DNA of 64,000 bases. Origin: Tetradesmus obliquus (taxonomy: Eukaryota; Chlorophyta; Chlorophyceae; Sphaeropleales; Scenedesmaceae). The translations under genes were made by a program, and so were the position numbers. The notes under the pieces were generated by a model. The model was not told the origin of the DNA and ran no database searches. It saw only the letters and a program-made list of their open reading frames with translations. Shown piece after piece: positions 35,876 to 46,986 of the stretch (positions are counted from its first letter, which is position 1; every line of letters starts with the position of its first letter). The stretch is taken from positions 992,001 through 1,056,000 of the forward strand of contig CP126196.1 in assembly GCA_030272155.1 (NCBI GenBank). Reading direction: 5' to 3'.

Positions 35876-36021
35876 TGCAGTTCTACAAGTGCATTAGGGA
35901 GATCAGTGACAACCCAACTTCAGAGACGATGTCAAAGTGGCTGGATCATCCCACCATCGGGCCCCTTGTGGGTGCCATGTGGAAGAGTATGCAGATTGCC
36001 AGGAGCAGGGGCCAGCAGTAG
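31951..36021 (+). CDS. Plastid DUF1825-domain protein (cyanobacterial type) with C-terminal extension
   Basis: Eight exons keep frame: 31951-32149, 32741-32837, 33224-33311, 33612-33638, 34022-34134, 34465-34555, 35337-35444 and 35881-36021 (TAG). They give 287 residues. Residues 1-66 are basic and Ser-rich, as in a chloroplast transit peptide. Residues of about 73-175 match the cyanobacterial DUF1825 family: FRSKVFQSEMV, ELRRLSMMAARFPDFDLAGK, FLDKMEEGTERYKLFMKRLE, then MLEGGFTLQAMF. The order and spacing agree with that family. Residues 176-287 are an added domain (LTQSLGQYRSWLEEERRV and onward) not present in cyanobacteria as far as I recall. Function is unknown; a stromal or thylakoid role is inferred from descent. 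Exon 4 is a 27-nt microexon. Junction copies crowd introns 5 to 7. Confidence 0.75.
34290..34960 (+). repeat. Junction copies after DUF1825 exons 5 and 6
   Basis: A degraded copy of exon 5's end lies at about 34290-34338 (QAMFKG then GGTGAGC). The end of exon 6 (SWLEEERRVSADPVKHQAFLA plus GTGAG donor) recurs at about 34621-34687, 34765-34830 and 34889-34950, spaced 125-145 bp. Copies are over 90 per cent alike by eye. All lie downstream of the exon that has an acceptor (34465). Confidence 0.85.
35090..35700 (+). repeat. Copies of both ends of DUF1825 exon 7, flanking the intact exon
   Basis: Exon 7 (35337-35444) has copies of its start upstream (about 35105-35140 and 35222-35262, CAGGGCTTCAGGCAGGCCTG type). 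Copies of its end lie downstream (about 35528-35573 and 35649-35695, ending CAGAAGGACCCCGAG then GTGAG). Upstream copies carry the acceptor and downstream copies carry the donor. Confidence 0.85.
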
Positions 36022-36535
36022 CCGGGGCATGGCACGCCCGGAAGACGCTAATTATGTTGATTTAGTGACCAGTATTGAGTGGGTACGCATTTCGCGGAAC
36101 ATTTTGTTGATGGTCAACGGACTGCCTGCTGAGGAAGCAGTGCAGGCAGTGCAACTGCTGACTGCCGGCCCAGACTGGCATTATGGCGGCATGCACTAAA
36201 TTGTCAACTTTAATCATCTTCCGGTTTTTAAGCAAATGTTTTTGCTTCGTGATCTTAGCCTTCCTCTGCCGGTGCATGTGCCAAGATCGCACGCAGCCTT
36301 ACAGACTTTTGCCATAACGAGGATAAAGGATCTTGACTTTCATTATTTTTAAAGCAAGTGCAGTTAGCTGCTATCACCTGTGACAGTTTTTCATAGAACA
36401 TATGTTATTCTGGTTCAGATCTGCTTGCTCCCCGAGCACCCCGTGCTTACGATAGCCTCTGCGCGACTGCAAACATTACATCCCACCTTTCCACAATCTC
36501 TGTGCTGTTTTCCAGCACACGATCACACAAACACC
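36022..36535. other. Intergenic region between the DUF1825 and GSA genes
   Basis: About 0.5 kb holds the 3' UTR of the DUF1825 gene and the promoter and 5' UTR of the aminotransferase gene. Sequence is moderately AT-rich near 36200-36420, without triplet runs. I saw no clear TGTAA or named promoter element. Confidence 0.4.
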
Positions 36536-39500
36536 ATGCAGCTCCTGAACAAGAAGTGCAATGGCGCCCCTGTGGCTGCCCGTGCTGGTCGCACACAGCG
36601 TGTCAGCTCCAGGGTGGTGCGCGTGCAGGCAGCAGCAGCCGCGGAGACCGCTACCAAGCTGAAGACCACACGCTCCGATGAGGTGCGGCCTGACACGCAG
36701 CAGCAAGCAGCTATGGCCAATTGATCGCCACATTGCGTTAGAAAGATGTTGAATTGATAGAACACTGCTGAGACGTCGTCTGAGCCGCAGCAGCGAGAGT
36801 GCTACAGGTTGCTGGTTCTGTACAGTTGCAGCAGCAGCACATGCATGTGGTGGGCTGGGATATTTCATGCAGACACAACGTCCCAGACAGCACAGAACAC
36901 GCAGCGAGCACTATATACTGCCAGAAACGTGGTGTTAGATGCTTTAATCAGGTTGATATTGACCGTGCATACTGCGCATATGTTGCGATGCAATGGAATT
37001 GTTGTCCTGCGATCACCGCATGCTGCTGGTGACAGGGCCAGCAGCTACCTAGCAGCAGTGTTCTGTTTCTTCAAGCAGCATCAGCTTCCCTGAGCTTTCA
37101 TGCTAGCTTGCACCACTTGCATCTTGCACCACACTCTTCTGCGTCCTTGCATGCGCCTGCACTCATATGGATGTGCATTTGAGCACAACAATCCCCACCT
37201 GGTCACGAACCTGGCACATGCGCTGCTGGAACGTTATTTTGCAATCAATCTCGTCTGTCCTGCTGCACATGCAGATCATGGCAGAGGCCAAGGAGCTGCT
37301 GCCGGGTGGCGTGAACAGCCCCGTGCGCGCCTTCCGCAGCGTTGGCGGCAACCCCATCGTATTTGACCGCGTGAAGGGGCCCTACTGCTGGGACGTGGAC
37401 GGCAACAAGTGAGCCGCCGATGTTGTTGGGCATAAGCGGTGCTGAGTTGTGCGTCTTGCAGCTGCATGCTGTGTTGCTGGGTATGTTTGAACGTGTGAAG
37501 GGCCCGTACTGCTGGGACGTGGACGGCAACAAGTAAGGCTTCGATTGCGCTGCTCACGATGATGTGGTTGGTGATGCAGTGGGCTGCATGCTGTGTTTAG
37601 TGTTGACCGCGCTGCCTGGCTGGATGCTGATGTGCACCGCTGGAGCATTGCTCTGCAGCCGCTGCTTAGTTGGTACAGTCACAAACGCGCAGCACGCAGC
37701 CACCTTCACATCCCTTGCGCGTCAAAGTACGTCACAGTGCGTGTGGTTTGCACCATCACTCACGGCTTTTTGCGGGTTGTGCTGCCTGGTGTCACTTTGA
37801 AGGTATGTGGACTACATCGGCAGCTGGGGCCCCGCCATTGTTGGTGCAGCCAACGATGAGGTCAACGAGGCACTCAAGGCGCAGCTGGAGAAGGGCACCA
37901 GCTTCGGAGCACCCTCAGCACTGGAGGTGAGGGCATCACTCAGGCTTTCTTGGATGTTTGTGGTCCATGCGGTACATGTTGCTTGCATGCGCAGCAGTGG
38001 CAATGGTACATGTTGCTTGCATGCGCAGCAGTGGCAGCAGGTGTATGTTTGTTTGCTTTGCATGCTCTTAATGGTTCCAACTTGCCCTGCACCAGCGTGC
38101 TCCGACAATTAGTCAGCCACAGCTCAACCGCACTTCTGTCACCATCAATACCCTTCTCCATAACCTGCTGGCCAAGAAAGTGATCAACCACGTGCCAGGC
38201 GTGGAGATGGCGCGCTTAAAATGCAAACCCTGCGCTGCAGTTCATTTAACCCTCGCCCTGCCACCTCGAAAACCCTTGCAGAACGTGCTGGCCAAGAAAG
38301 TCATCGAGCGCGTGCCAAGCGTGGAGATGGTGCGCTCTGTGCAAACCGTTTTTTGCAGTTTTTTAAACCCTCATTATGTCATCTTTTAAACCCTCATGCA
38401 GAACGTGCTGGCCAAGAAGGTGATTGAGCGCGTGCCAAGCGTGGAGATGGTGCGCTTCGTCAGCAGCGGCACTGAGGCATGCCTCAGCGTGCTGCGCCTG
38501 ATGCGCGCCTACACAAAGCGCGAGAAGGTCATCAAGTTTGTGGGCTGCTACCACGGCCACGCAGACAGCTTCCTGGTCAAGGCTGGATCCGGCGTCGCCA
38601 CCCTGGGCCTGCCCGACTCGCCAGGTGTGTTTGACCAAGATTTGACTGGGTTTGACTGGTTTGATCTGGTCAGAGTGGGGTGCTGCCACGGCCACGCAGA
38701 CAGCTTCCTGGTCAAGGCCGGCTCTGGTGTCGTCACCTTGGGCCTGCCCGACTCACCAAGTGTGTTTGAACAAGTTTGACCAGGGTTGACCATGTCCCGG
38801 CTGCTTGACTTGCAGCTGCTGATGATGATGCATTGGTTTGGAGAGCACAGCAACTCGCATTCTCAACTGCTGCTTTTGCTGCTGTTGTAGACCTTCCCTA
38901 TACCCGCCTCCACGCCGCTGTCATGCTGACTGCCACCTACAAAGATCTGGACAGCCAGACCACCCCTAACTGCTGTTGCTGCTGCTGCATGTACAGGTGT
39001 GCCCGCCTCCACCGCTGCTGCCACCCTGAACGCCACCTACAACGACATTGAGAGCGTGAAGGCGCTGTTTGCTGCCAACAAGGGGGAGATCGCTGGTGTC
39101 ATCCTGGAGCCAGTTGTGGGCAACAGCGGCTTCATCGTGCCCACCAAGGAGTTCCTGCAGGTCGGTCAAACATTGACTTTGACCGGTCAAACTGTTACAC
39201 TTGACCAGTCGAATACGTGGGCGAGGCTTCACCAAGTGGCATGCAGAACGGTAATGCAGCATCACTTGCACCGCGCTGCGATCACGCACCCCAATGCAGT
39301 GCTGCATGTTGTGCTGCTGACTGCGATGCTGTGCTCCGCTGCTGCTGCCGCTGCTGCTTGCTGTCTTGCTGCAGGGCCTGCGCGACATCTGCACAGCTGA
39401 GGGTGCCGTGCTGTGCTTTGATGAGGTCATGACTGGCTTCCGCATTGCACGCGGCTGCGCCCAGGTGGGCAGCAGTGATGTGCATGCAGCAGCAGCCAGC

Positions 39501-41700
39501 TGGGCAGCAGTGATGTGCATGCAGCAGCAGTGATATGCATGCAGCAGCAGCCAGTGCTTCGCGATATTGAGGGGTGGGATGTTGAGGGTGTGGCCAGGCT
39601 GCAAAGGACTGGTCCCAGCAGCAGCAGCGGCGGCGGCGGCAGCCTCCAAGCACAAGGTCGCAGCCAGCACGGCGATCAGGGGCTGGCTGCTTGGGGCACT
39701 TTTTGCAACAGCTGGGACAGCTGGGGTGCAGCAGTAGCGGTCGACGTCTAAGCACCGCCTATGTTAATCTCGTTGGCAGCATGTGCAGTCCACAGCAGCA
39801 ACCATTCTATGCGCCAACCATACAGCTTGCAGTACACCCATTTTACAGCGCTTGCACATGACATCCACATTTTTCCCCTGCCACTCAACGCTTGCACCAT
39901 CTTTGACCGTGTTTGACCAAATGTTTGACCGCGTATTTGATCAAACGTTTGACCACCGCCTGCAGGAGTACTTTGGCATCACCCCTGATGTGACCACCAT
40001 GGGCAAGGTCATTGGTGGCGGCCTGCCGGTGGGCGCGTATGGCGGCAAGCGTGAGATCATGGAGATGGTGGCACCAGCCGGCCCCATGTACCAGGCAGGC
40101 GAGTGATAACATGTTTTGTGCTTTTGGTTATGGTTTGAAGCAATGTTCTGGCTGAGTTGCGAAGTACGGCGGCAAGCGTGAGATCATGGAGATGGTGGCA
40201 CCAGCTGGCCCCATGTACCAGGCAGGCAAGTCTTTAGGGATTGTGCTGTTGTTTAGGGTTTCAAGCATTTGTAGGGCACATACGGCAGCAAGGGCACATA
40301 CGGCGGCAAGCGCGAGATCATGGAGATGGTGGCGCCAGCTGGCCCCATGTACCAGGCAGGCAAGTAATGAGGTTTTAATGCTGTTTGTGCTGTCCATGGT
40401 AACCACTTTGGCCGACCTGCTGAGGCAAGCGTGAGATCATGGAGATGGTGGCGCCAGCTGGCCCCATGTACCAGGCAGGCAAGTGATAAACGGGTTCGCT
40501 GTTGCTGAAGATCTTTAGTCACTGATTGGCTGAAGCATGGCAGCAAGCACGAGATCATGGAGATGGTGGCGCCAGCTGGCCCCATGTACCAGGCAGGCGA
40601 GTGATAAACGGGTTTGCTGTTGCTGAAGATCTTTAGTCACTGTTTGGCTGAAGCATGGCAGCAAGCACGAGATCATGGAGATGGTGGCGCCAGCTGGCCC
40701 CATGTACCAGGCAGGCAAGTTTTTAATGATTGTGCTGTTGTTTAGGGTTTCAAGCAATCTGCATGGCTGGGTGTAGATGGGTCCTGTAGGCAGGTGCGAG
40801 ATCATGGAGGTGGTGACGCCATGTACCAGGCAGGCAAGCTTGAAGGGAATGTCGTGTTGTTTAGGGTTTGGTATCAGCCTGACGGCTGAATGATGAATTG
40901 TGGAGGCAAGCGCGAGATCCGCTGGGATCATTACTCGGCGGATCCACAGGCTGGCGTGACTGCTTGGCTGCTTAGCTGACTGTAATGTTGTCGTCACTTC
41001 ACTTCCCTGCAGGCACACTGTCCGGCAACCCTCTGGCCATGACCGCCGGCATCAAGACGCTGGAGATCCTGGACAGGCCGGGCAGCTACGAGCACCTGGA
41101 CCGCATCACCAGCAGGCTGGTGGATGGCATCATGGCAGCGGCAAAGGAGGCAGGCCACGCCATCACCGGCGGCCACATCAGCGGTGAGCCTCTTCTGTGT
41201 GGCATGTCTTTGCTGCGTATGGACTGCTTCCGTTGTGCTTCGAGCTGTTGCTATGGCTGCGCTGTGCGTACATGTTTGACTACAGCATTCACCTCGCTTG
41301 TGTTCTAGTGGTGTTTGGCCAAAGAAACAAACCCCCTGCTGCATCCCCGCAGGCATGTTGGGCTTCTTTTTCCGCTGAAGGCCCCATCAACAACTACGAG
41401 CAGGCAACCTAAAACCCCTTTACTCCCCTTTTACACTCTCATGACTCCTGTTTCTTCTGCACGTGTATTCTTGCAGGCATGTTTGGCTTCTTCTTCTGCG
41501 AGGGCCCCATCAACAACTACGAGCAGGCCAGCGAGAAGGCCGACACAGCAAAGTTTGCGCGCTTCCACAGGGCCATGCTGGAGGAGGGCGTGTACCTGGC
41601 ACCCTCCCAGTTTGAGGCAGGCTTCACAGGCCTGGCACACACAGAGGAGGACATCGACTTCACAATCGCAGCAGCCAAGCGCGCATTCGCACGCATCTGA
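36536..41700 (+). CDS. GSA: Glutamate-1-semialdehyde 2,1-aminomutase, chloroplast
   Basis: Nine exons keep frame: 36536-36682, 37275-37408, 37803-37926, 38402-38624, 38997-39160, 39375-39464, 39966-40098, 41013-41183 and 41477-41700 (TGA). They give 469 residues, close to the algal norm. It converts glutamate-1-semialdehyde to 5-aminolevulinate in the stroma, the last step of the C5 route to chlorophyll and heme. Residues 1 to about 38 form a transit peptide ([14 protein letters not shown]). Family blocks follow: [84 protein letters not shown], then [16 protein letters not shown] with the PLP lysine (about Lys308), and [10 protein letters not shown]. The exon 7 donor appears to be GC (GCAG|GCGAGT). 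Six exons have junction copies. Confidence 0.97.
37486..37535 (+). repeat. Downstream copy of GSA exon 2 end
   Basis: The [16 protein letters not shown] end of exon 2 recurs 125 bases later, with Glu for Asp at its second residue, followed by GTAAGG. It has no acceptor of its own. Confidence 0.85.
38155..38768 (+). repeat. Upstream and downstream copies of GSA exon 4 ends
   Basis: Copies of the exon start ([18 protein letters not shown]) lie at about 38160-38215 and 38282-38337, before the intact exon at 38402. The nearer one keeps the TTGCAG acceptor. A copy of the exon end ([20 protein letters not shown]) lies at about 38683-38760, after the exon closes at 38624, with a GTGTG donor. Period is about 120 bp. 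Confidence 0.85.
38888..38960 (+). repeat. Upstream decayed copy of GSA exon 5 start
   Basis: CCCGCCTCCACGCCGCTGTC to ACTGCCACCTACAA is a degraded version of the exon start at 38997 ([17 protein letters not shown]). It is preceded by TGTAG. Confidence 0.7.
40036..40920 (+). repeat. Eight-copy array of the GSA exon 7 end with GC-type donors
   Basis: The segment encoding [20 protein letters not shown] is coding at the end of exon 7. It recurs with GAGATC starting at 40180, 40314, 40433, 40551, 40669 and 40798 and as a stub at 40914. Spacing is 116-134 bp. The junction reads CAGGCAG then GCAAGT or GCGAGT in copies 1-6. Copies 5 and 6 are nearly identical, and copies 7 and 8 are decayed. All lie inside the intron between exons 7 and 8. 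Confidence 0.9.
41348..41412 (+). repeat. Upstream copy of GSA exon 9 start
   Basis: After a CGCAG acceptor this repeats GCATGTTTGGCTTCTTCTTC with changes. A one-base difference shifts the frame before GGCCCCATCAACAACTACGA, so it cannot replace the intact exon at 41477. Confidence 0.85.
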
Positions 41701-42301
41701 GCGAGCGGTGCCGCTTTAAGTTGTATGCATTTGTTGACGTAGGCTCTAGTTGAGCAGCGCAGAGAGTGGGGACAGGCGAGCGTGCTGCTGCATACCAGCA
41801 GCCGCTGCCAGCTGCGGTCGTGCTGCAGACCACTACAGCAAATGGACTGGTTTTAGAGTGATGCATTGTGCCACTTGCTGCGGCAGGATAAGTCCAGTTG
41901 CGTTGCTCTGACATTGACAGTGTGCGTGTGGAGAGTGTACATACGGAGGGTGCTGCCACCCCTGCAGGTGCATGCAAATATTATGCTGCAAGTTGGGTGC
42001 TGGCTGCTGCTTGTTGCCTTGGCGGTTGGGTGGTGCAGGGGCTGGCGGGTTGGGCTGAGTAGATCAGGTGTTTTGCGGGCAGGCTTGCGGCTTGCATTTG
42101 GTCCATGTAGCGCAATGTACATGTGCGCATGGCGGCCGCTGTTGGCTGTTGCAGGATGTCTCTCTTTCTTTTCTGGAGCGTTGCTGTGACAAGCAATGCG
42201 TTTTCAGGTTGTGGAGCTCTGGCTCAAGGCTTTGTTTCGTGGTAACAAAACCTTTACACTGAAGTCGTCTAGCTATGTGAGTATGCATCGTGTCAAATGC
42301 T

Positions 42302-42306
42302 TGTAA
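42302..42306 (+). terminator. Candidate TGTAA polyadenylation signal of GSA
   Basis: First clear TGTAA after the GSA stop, about 600 bases downstream, consistent with the long 3' UTRs common in green algae. Confidence 0.4.
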
Positions 42307-42834
42307 TGTATGCAATCGACAACTTTCTTTATACTGAACATTACACAGGTCGCTTATTAAACGGTCGCTTTGTCGCGCCCCATCAGGGTGTTGACCGATT
42401 GTATCTGGTGTGTGCATCTCATTGTTGTGGCTATCACTGCTGTCCCGGCACATGCCCCATATCCACGTGTTTCAGGGTATGATATGACGTGTACTGCTGA
42501 GCTGGATAATCGATCCAAGCCGGGTACATAGTCGAGAGCGGCATCGAGTGCGATGTCTTCAGTTTCGCCCACGTTGTGCATTGAGCATATCTGCACATCG
42601 GGTAACAAGCCGAGCATCAGCCGAGCAGGCTCACTGTTGCGATCATGTAGACCAGGCTGCATGGTTGGGCGCAGATCTGAGACCACCGTAATTTCCAGTG
42701 ATGCAGATAGTCAGCGAGTAGCTGCCAGCATGCGGCATCATGACGATGTCGAGTAAACAGCGAACTCTACCTTTCCACTGTCGGGCAGCCATTAGGCGCA
42801 GCAAGCCGTAGCGCCGCAGCCGACTCACTGTCTA

Positions 42835-42966
42835 GTGTGCCTTGACAGAGCTGATTAATTTGAGCTCTTGTGTGCGAGCAGCACACACTGCAGTGAATTG
42901 CAGCCAATAGTATTGCATGACATGCACCACCGATCTTATACGACGGCGATCTTATATGTCACGTCA
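42835..42966. repeat. Dispersed repeat, copy 1 (about 130 bp)
   Basis: GTGCCTTGACAGAG through GTCACGTCA recurs at 54369-54498 in the same orientation with roughly 90 per cent identity by eye. It includes TTTGAGCTCTTGTGTGCGAG and CATGCACCACCGATC. No terminal inverted repeat or target-site duplication was obvious. A SINE- or MITE-like element is possible. Confidence 0.8.
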
Positions 42967-43136
42967 GCTTGGGCCTGCAAATGCCTTGTCCACAGTTGAG
43001 GCAACCTGTTGGAAGGTCAAACGTAGCAGTGCCAAAAGCCGAAAAAGTCAAACATGTCTGCCTCAAATACACAGGGTATCTCGGGTCCAACACGCAGCGC
43101 AAAACGTGCCAGCTGAGCCGCTCAGCGGCTAAATAC

Positions 43137-43628
43137 ACTAGCTGCTGCGCGCCCATTTTTTGATGTGGCAGCGTGAGCGCAACATGCTATGCTGGTGCTG
43201 TTGAGTCAACAGCTTCTGGTGATACTGTTACCAGCACTGCTGACACAATATACGGCTAGTAGCGGTGCTTCCAGCAAGGACATGCCCGGCTTACAGGCGA
43301 GGGCCGGCACAACAACAGGTCCAGACAAATTTAAGCAAAGCACACACTGCAGCAGCATGCAGGAACCGCTTTTGCTTCACAGCTCACAAGACGCAGGGAG
43401 AGAACATGCTCTGCTGAAAGCCAGCCCCAAGCACATGAAACCGTGAACAGTTCCGCACTAGTTGGCAAGCTATTACGGTACCAGATGGCGGCTAAAGACA
43501 CTCTGCAAGGCCGTCACCCTGCAAATAAAGCGAGCTACTGCAGCTGTATAACACAATGTATAACACACTAGCTGCTGCGCGCCCAATTTAATGTGGCAGC
43601 GTGAGCGCAACATGCGATGCTGGTGCTG
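43137..43628. repeat. Direct repeat of about 62 bp, copies at 43137 and 43567
   Basis: CTAGCTGCTGCGCGCCCA through GCAACATGCNATGCTGGTGC occurs twice, 430 bp apart, with a few indels in an internal T-run. Its function is unknown. Confidence 0.8.
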
Positions 43629-45548
43629 GTCATATGCCTCGACTTTAAAATCAATGCCTACAACAGCGCTGCAAAAAGAAAACATGCATGTGCAAGAGTT
43701 CATACATCCCTCACAGATGAAAACATGTCTACAGATGCACATATCGACTCGACAGCCACAGGCATGAGCAACTCTTTTCGACCGTGTTGTTATCTACGCT
43801 GTTGATGACCCCTGCAGACCTGTAGTGTCAAAGCCGTCACCCTAAGCCACAACCAATACAGCACCAGGCATCAAGGAAGCGCTATCCGTGCTTCTGCTGG
43901 CACTGTATGCTAAACGCCGTGAGACACATGGCCAGACAGCAGCGCCACCTCGTGCAGGGTGCAGCAGCAAGTGCAGCAACTGTTGTGTGTGGGTGACGTT
44001 ATTGCCGCCCTGCTACTCACTGGCCACAAAGGCACGAGGACAGCACATGAGCGCCCCGAAGGTCTGATATCACAGCAAACACGCATGGTCTGCCCACAGG
44101 TGGTGGTTAGGCACACGCTCTCTGCGCACGGGCTACAAGACAAAACAGGTGGCGCGCATGTGTGCATGCTGATGCGGCTGTTGTGTGCACATTTCCACGC
44201 GTCTCCAAGGCCCAGCAGAGCTCTAGGCAGCTGCCCTACAACCACACACCGAGATGCTAGGTGTGCTGCGCAGACAGATGCGTGTATGTCACTGCCTGCA
44301 GCATTTGAGATGTAATATGACAGTTTTAGGCATGGAAAAGGCACAACCGTTTACCTGCAAGCAATGCTGGTAATATGTTGAGCAGCAGCACATACACACA
44401 TGTGTGTGCCATTGGCAGGCTCTCCTGACAGGAGCATGCCTGCTGTGCATGCACCATCCTTTTGCCGCCCTTTTTGAATTGTCGCCACGCATTTCAAACA
44501 CATGACAGGGCACATGGCCAGCCAGATTCACAATCCACAGCACCATATCCTCCAGTTGCCTCCACAGCAGCAGCAGTCCCTCCTCTGGTTGTGTCCAAGA
44601 CAAAACAGCCACATGATAGAGCTGATGATGATCATGCAGCCTCACTGCACTGCTTGAGCTCTTGTGTTATATACCAGCCCTCAGGGCTGCTGTTCAGCCA
44701 CACCCCAGAACCTCAACTTGAGACCATAGCAGCAGCAGAGTCAACGTTGACGTTGACCATCCACGTCACTGGACCACCAGCTGCTTTGCTGCCGCAGATA
44801 AATGTGTGTGCATGCATATCTCAATGCATCGATTTGACCACTGCCTTCCCCCAGGCACCTTCATAACGGCATCATACGTGAGATGCAGCACGTATGTAAG
44901 ATGTGCCACTGGGTTCGAGCTTGCCAAGGGTGGCGGTACATGACTGCGGTGGCAGCACATGCAGTCACGCTTGCGTGAAAGCGTGCAGCCCAGCAAGCAA
45001 CCTCCTTGCACAGCACAGCATGGCACACAGTATGCAGGAAGTTGCTGGCCCACCCCACAGACAGCAGCAGCAGTTGGATATTTGTCTGCGCAGCACACCC
45101 TGTGACAACCTGCGTGCCACACTGCTATGCCGCATCTGCGTACAGCAGCAGGCAGCTCACATCCATTGTGCAGCCACTAGCAGCAACACACGCCGTCTGC
45201 AGCAGACCCTGGGTTGGGTGGTGGGTGGTGCAACTGCAACCCATTTACGGGAGCAATGCAACATGCAGGGAGCACTCAGCTGTGCACACATAACTCCCGC
45301 AACAGTCTGTGTCTGAAGTTCTCTGGAGTATGAAGCGCAATTTGAAGCGCAGTATCTACAGGCCGGCACAGCCTGACGCAGCAACGCTGCCAGGTGAACT
45401 GCCACTGTGCACAACATGTGTCTCGAAAGGCTCGATTCATCAAGCAATAGACATACCTGTGATACAAAGATCATGTCCGGTCCTCGATGCATCAACAAGT
45501 TGGGCCTGCCGACAGACGCTGCTGGCGGCTGCTAATTACTACACACCC

Positions 45549-45720
45549 TGCAGTAGCAAATGCATGCGGGCATAACTCGATGCCAACACGCAGATGCAAG
45601 TGCAATGTGTGTTGTGCTGATGGGTACGCTAGCGGTTTTAGCGCTTCACCCTGCAATAGCAAACACGAGCCTGCGTAACTCGATGCCAACACGCAATGTG
45701 GCATGCAGTGCAATGTGGCA
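45549..45720. repeat. Imperfect tandem duplication, about 103-bp period
   Basis: ACCCTGCARTAGCAAA then ATAACTCGATGCCAACACGC (GTAACTCG in copy 2) occurs at about 45549 and 45652. Confidence 0.7.
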
Positions 45721-46986
45721 TGCAGAGCAACATATGCAACAGCACCTGCGGGGCATCTGCGGCAGGCAAGTGCACCCACGAGCTAGATCGGGAAGCAGAA
45801 CTGCCACTGCACAGACGACACCAAGTGCTGCCACGCAAGGTGTGCCAGATGCTACAGCACAGCAGCCTGCAACGGTGTGCACAAACAGAGGCTACTCATG
45901 CGCCACATTTCCCAACTGCGCTGCTAGCGAAGCACGCAGCCGGTACAACGCACTCAACTATCGGCAACCCTTGCCGGTTAACATTTGCACGCATGCTTTT
46001 CTTCAAGCCATGCATTGCACAGCAAGGTGATACCCAACCACGCAGCGCAGTACAGCACAGCCCAGCTGGCAGCATCAAAGCACCACCAGGGCAACCACAC
46101 ACACACACATACAACTGCAGGTGCTGCCAGTCTTGCCCCATACGCAACTTGCATGCTGCAGGTTTGAGGCATGTTCACCAAGCACGGTCTGTGCCGCACC
46201 AGACACAACAGCACCCAAACCATAGAGTTTAGTTGGTTGGTAAGCAGCGAGCAGCTCACATGCCTGCATGCTCTGTGCGCCACAACTGCTCCAACTGTTT
46301 CCGCCACAGATTGCCACCTGTTCTGCTGCAAGGTGCGTGCATGCATGCATGCATGCATGCAGGAAATTCCATGCGCGGCAAATGGCTAGTACAAGTTCCC
46401 GCCTTGCTGCCCTCTGCTCAAGCACAGCGCAGCCGCTACATTACACACCAGCCCCTGGGAGCGGCTGCAGATAGGCTCAAGGGACACCACCACCAAGCAC
46501 ACCTCCCTATGCGGCCCAGGGCACAGAGGTGCCCACATGTGCATCCCCTGGTTGTACAACCAACGGTTGCAATCGTGTTGCGCGCTTCCAAACCCCACAC
46601 AAGCAGGCATATGCCAGCTGGCACGCTGCCAGGGCATGCCAGGATGACAACGTTCTGGCAGGATACCACAGCACACATTGCCAGCTGCAATGGCACTGGC
46701 GCTGACACCCATCCACCAGCCTTGACTCACGTCACACAGGCACTGCAAACCTTCAGGCACAGCACTGCAAACCTTCCTCCTCAGCTCAGCTTTGCATGGA
46801 TATCAGTGCCGCTCCCTGCAAGTCTACAGTTGTGGGTTTCCGCGGCCTCCCGCCCCCTGCTGGACTCAACTCTCAATACCGCACAGCACACACACCATGC
46901 ACGCCTCCCACCACCCCACACAAACCATTGAGCGTCCCAGCAGCAACCATATACCCAACCACTCGCCCCGGCCACAGCAAACCCCG

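Larger units (their letters stand above)
41701..46986. other. Gene-poor region after GSA
   Basis: TGTAA at 42302-42306 is a plausible end for the GSA transcript. Beyond it I find no gene I can defend. Weak hints of minus-strand exons exist: a frame with LEDMVLWIVNLAGHVPCHVF near 44.5 kb, and one ending LTYVLHLTYDAVMK before GTGCCT near 44.85 kb. They do not join into a frame. Small repeats occur: a duplicated 60-mer at 43.1 and 43.6 kb, a tandem 103-bp duplication near 45.6 kb, AC repeats near 46.09 kb and CATG repeats near 46.34 kb. A minus-strand TGTAA at 46445-46441 could end the coiled-coil gene. Confidence 0.4.

Noticed and set aside
40165..40838. GSA junction copies as extra coding exons repeating [11 protein letters not shown]
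   Set aside because: None has an acceptor, stops follow most donors, and insertion would break the conserved fold between the lysine loop and GTLSGNP.
44880..44930. Possible tRNA B-box (GGGTTCGAGCTTGCC)
   Set aside because: No matching A-box, acceptor stem or cloverleaf could be drawn around it. Similar TTCGA hits at 24617 and 50843 also fail.
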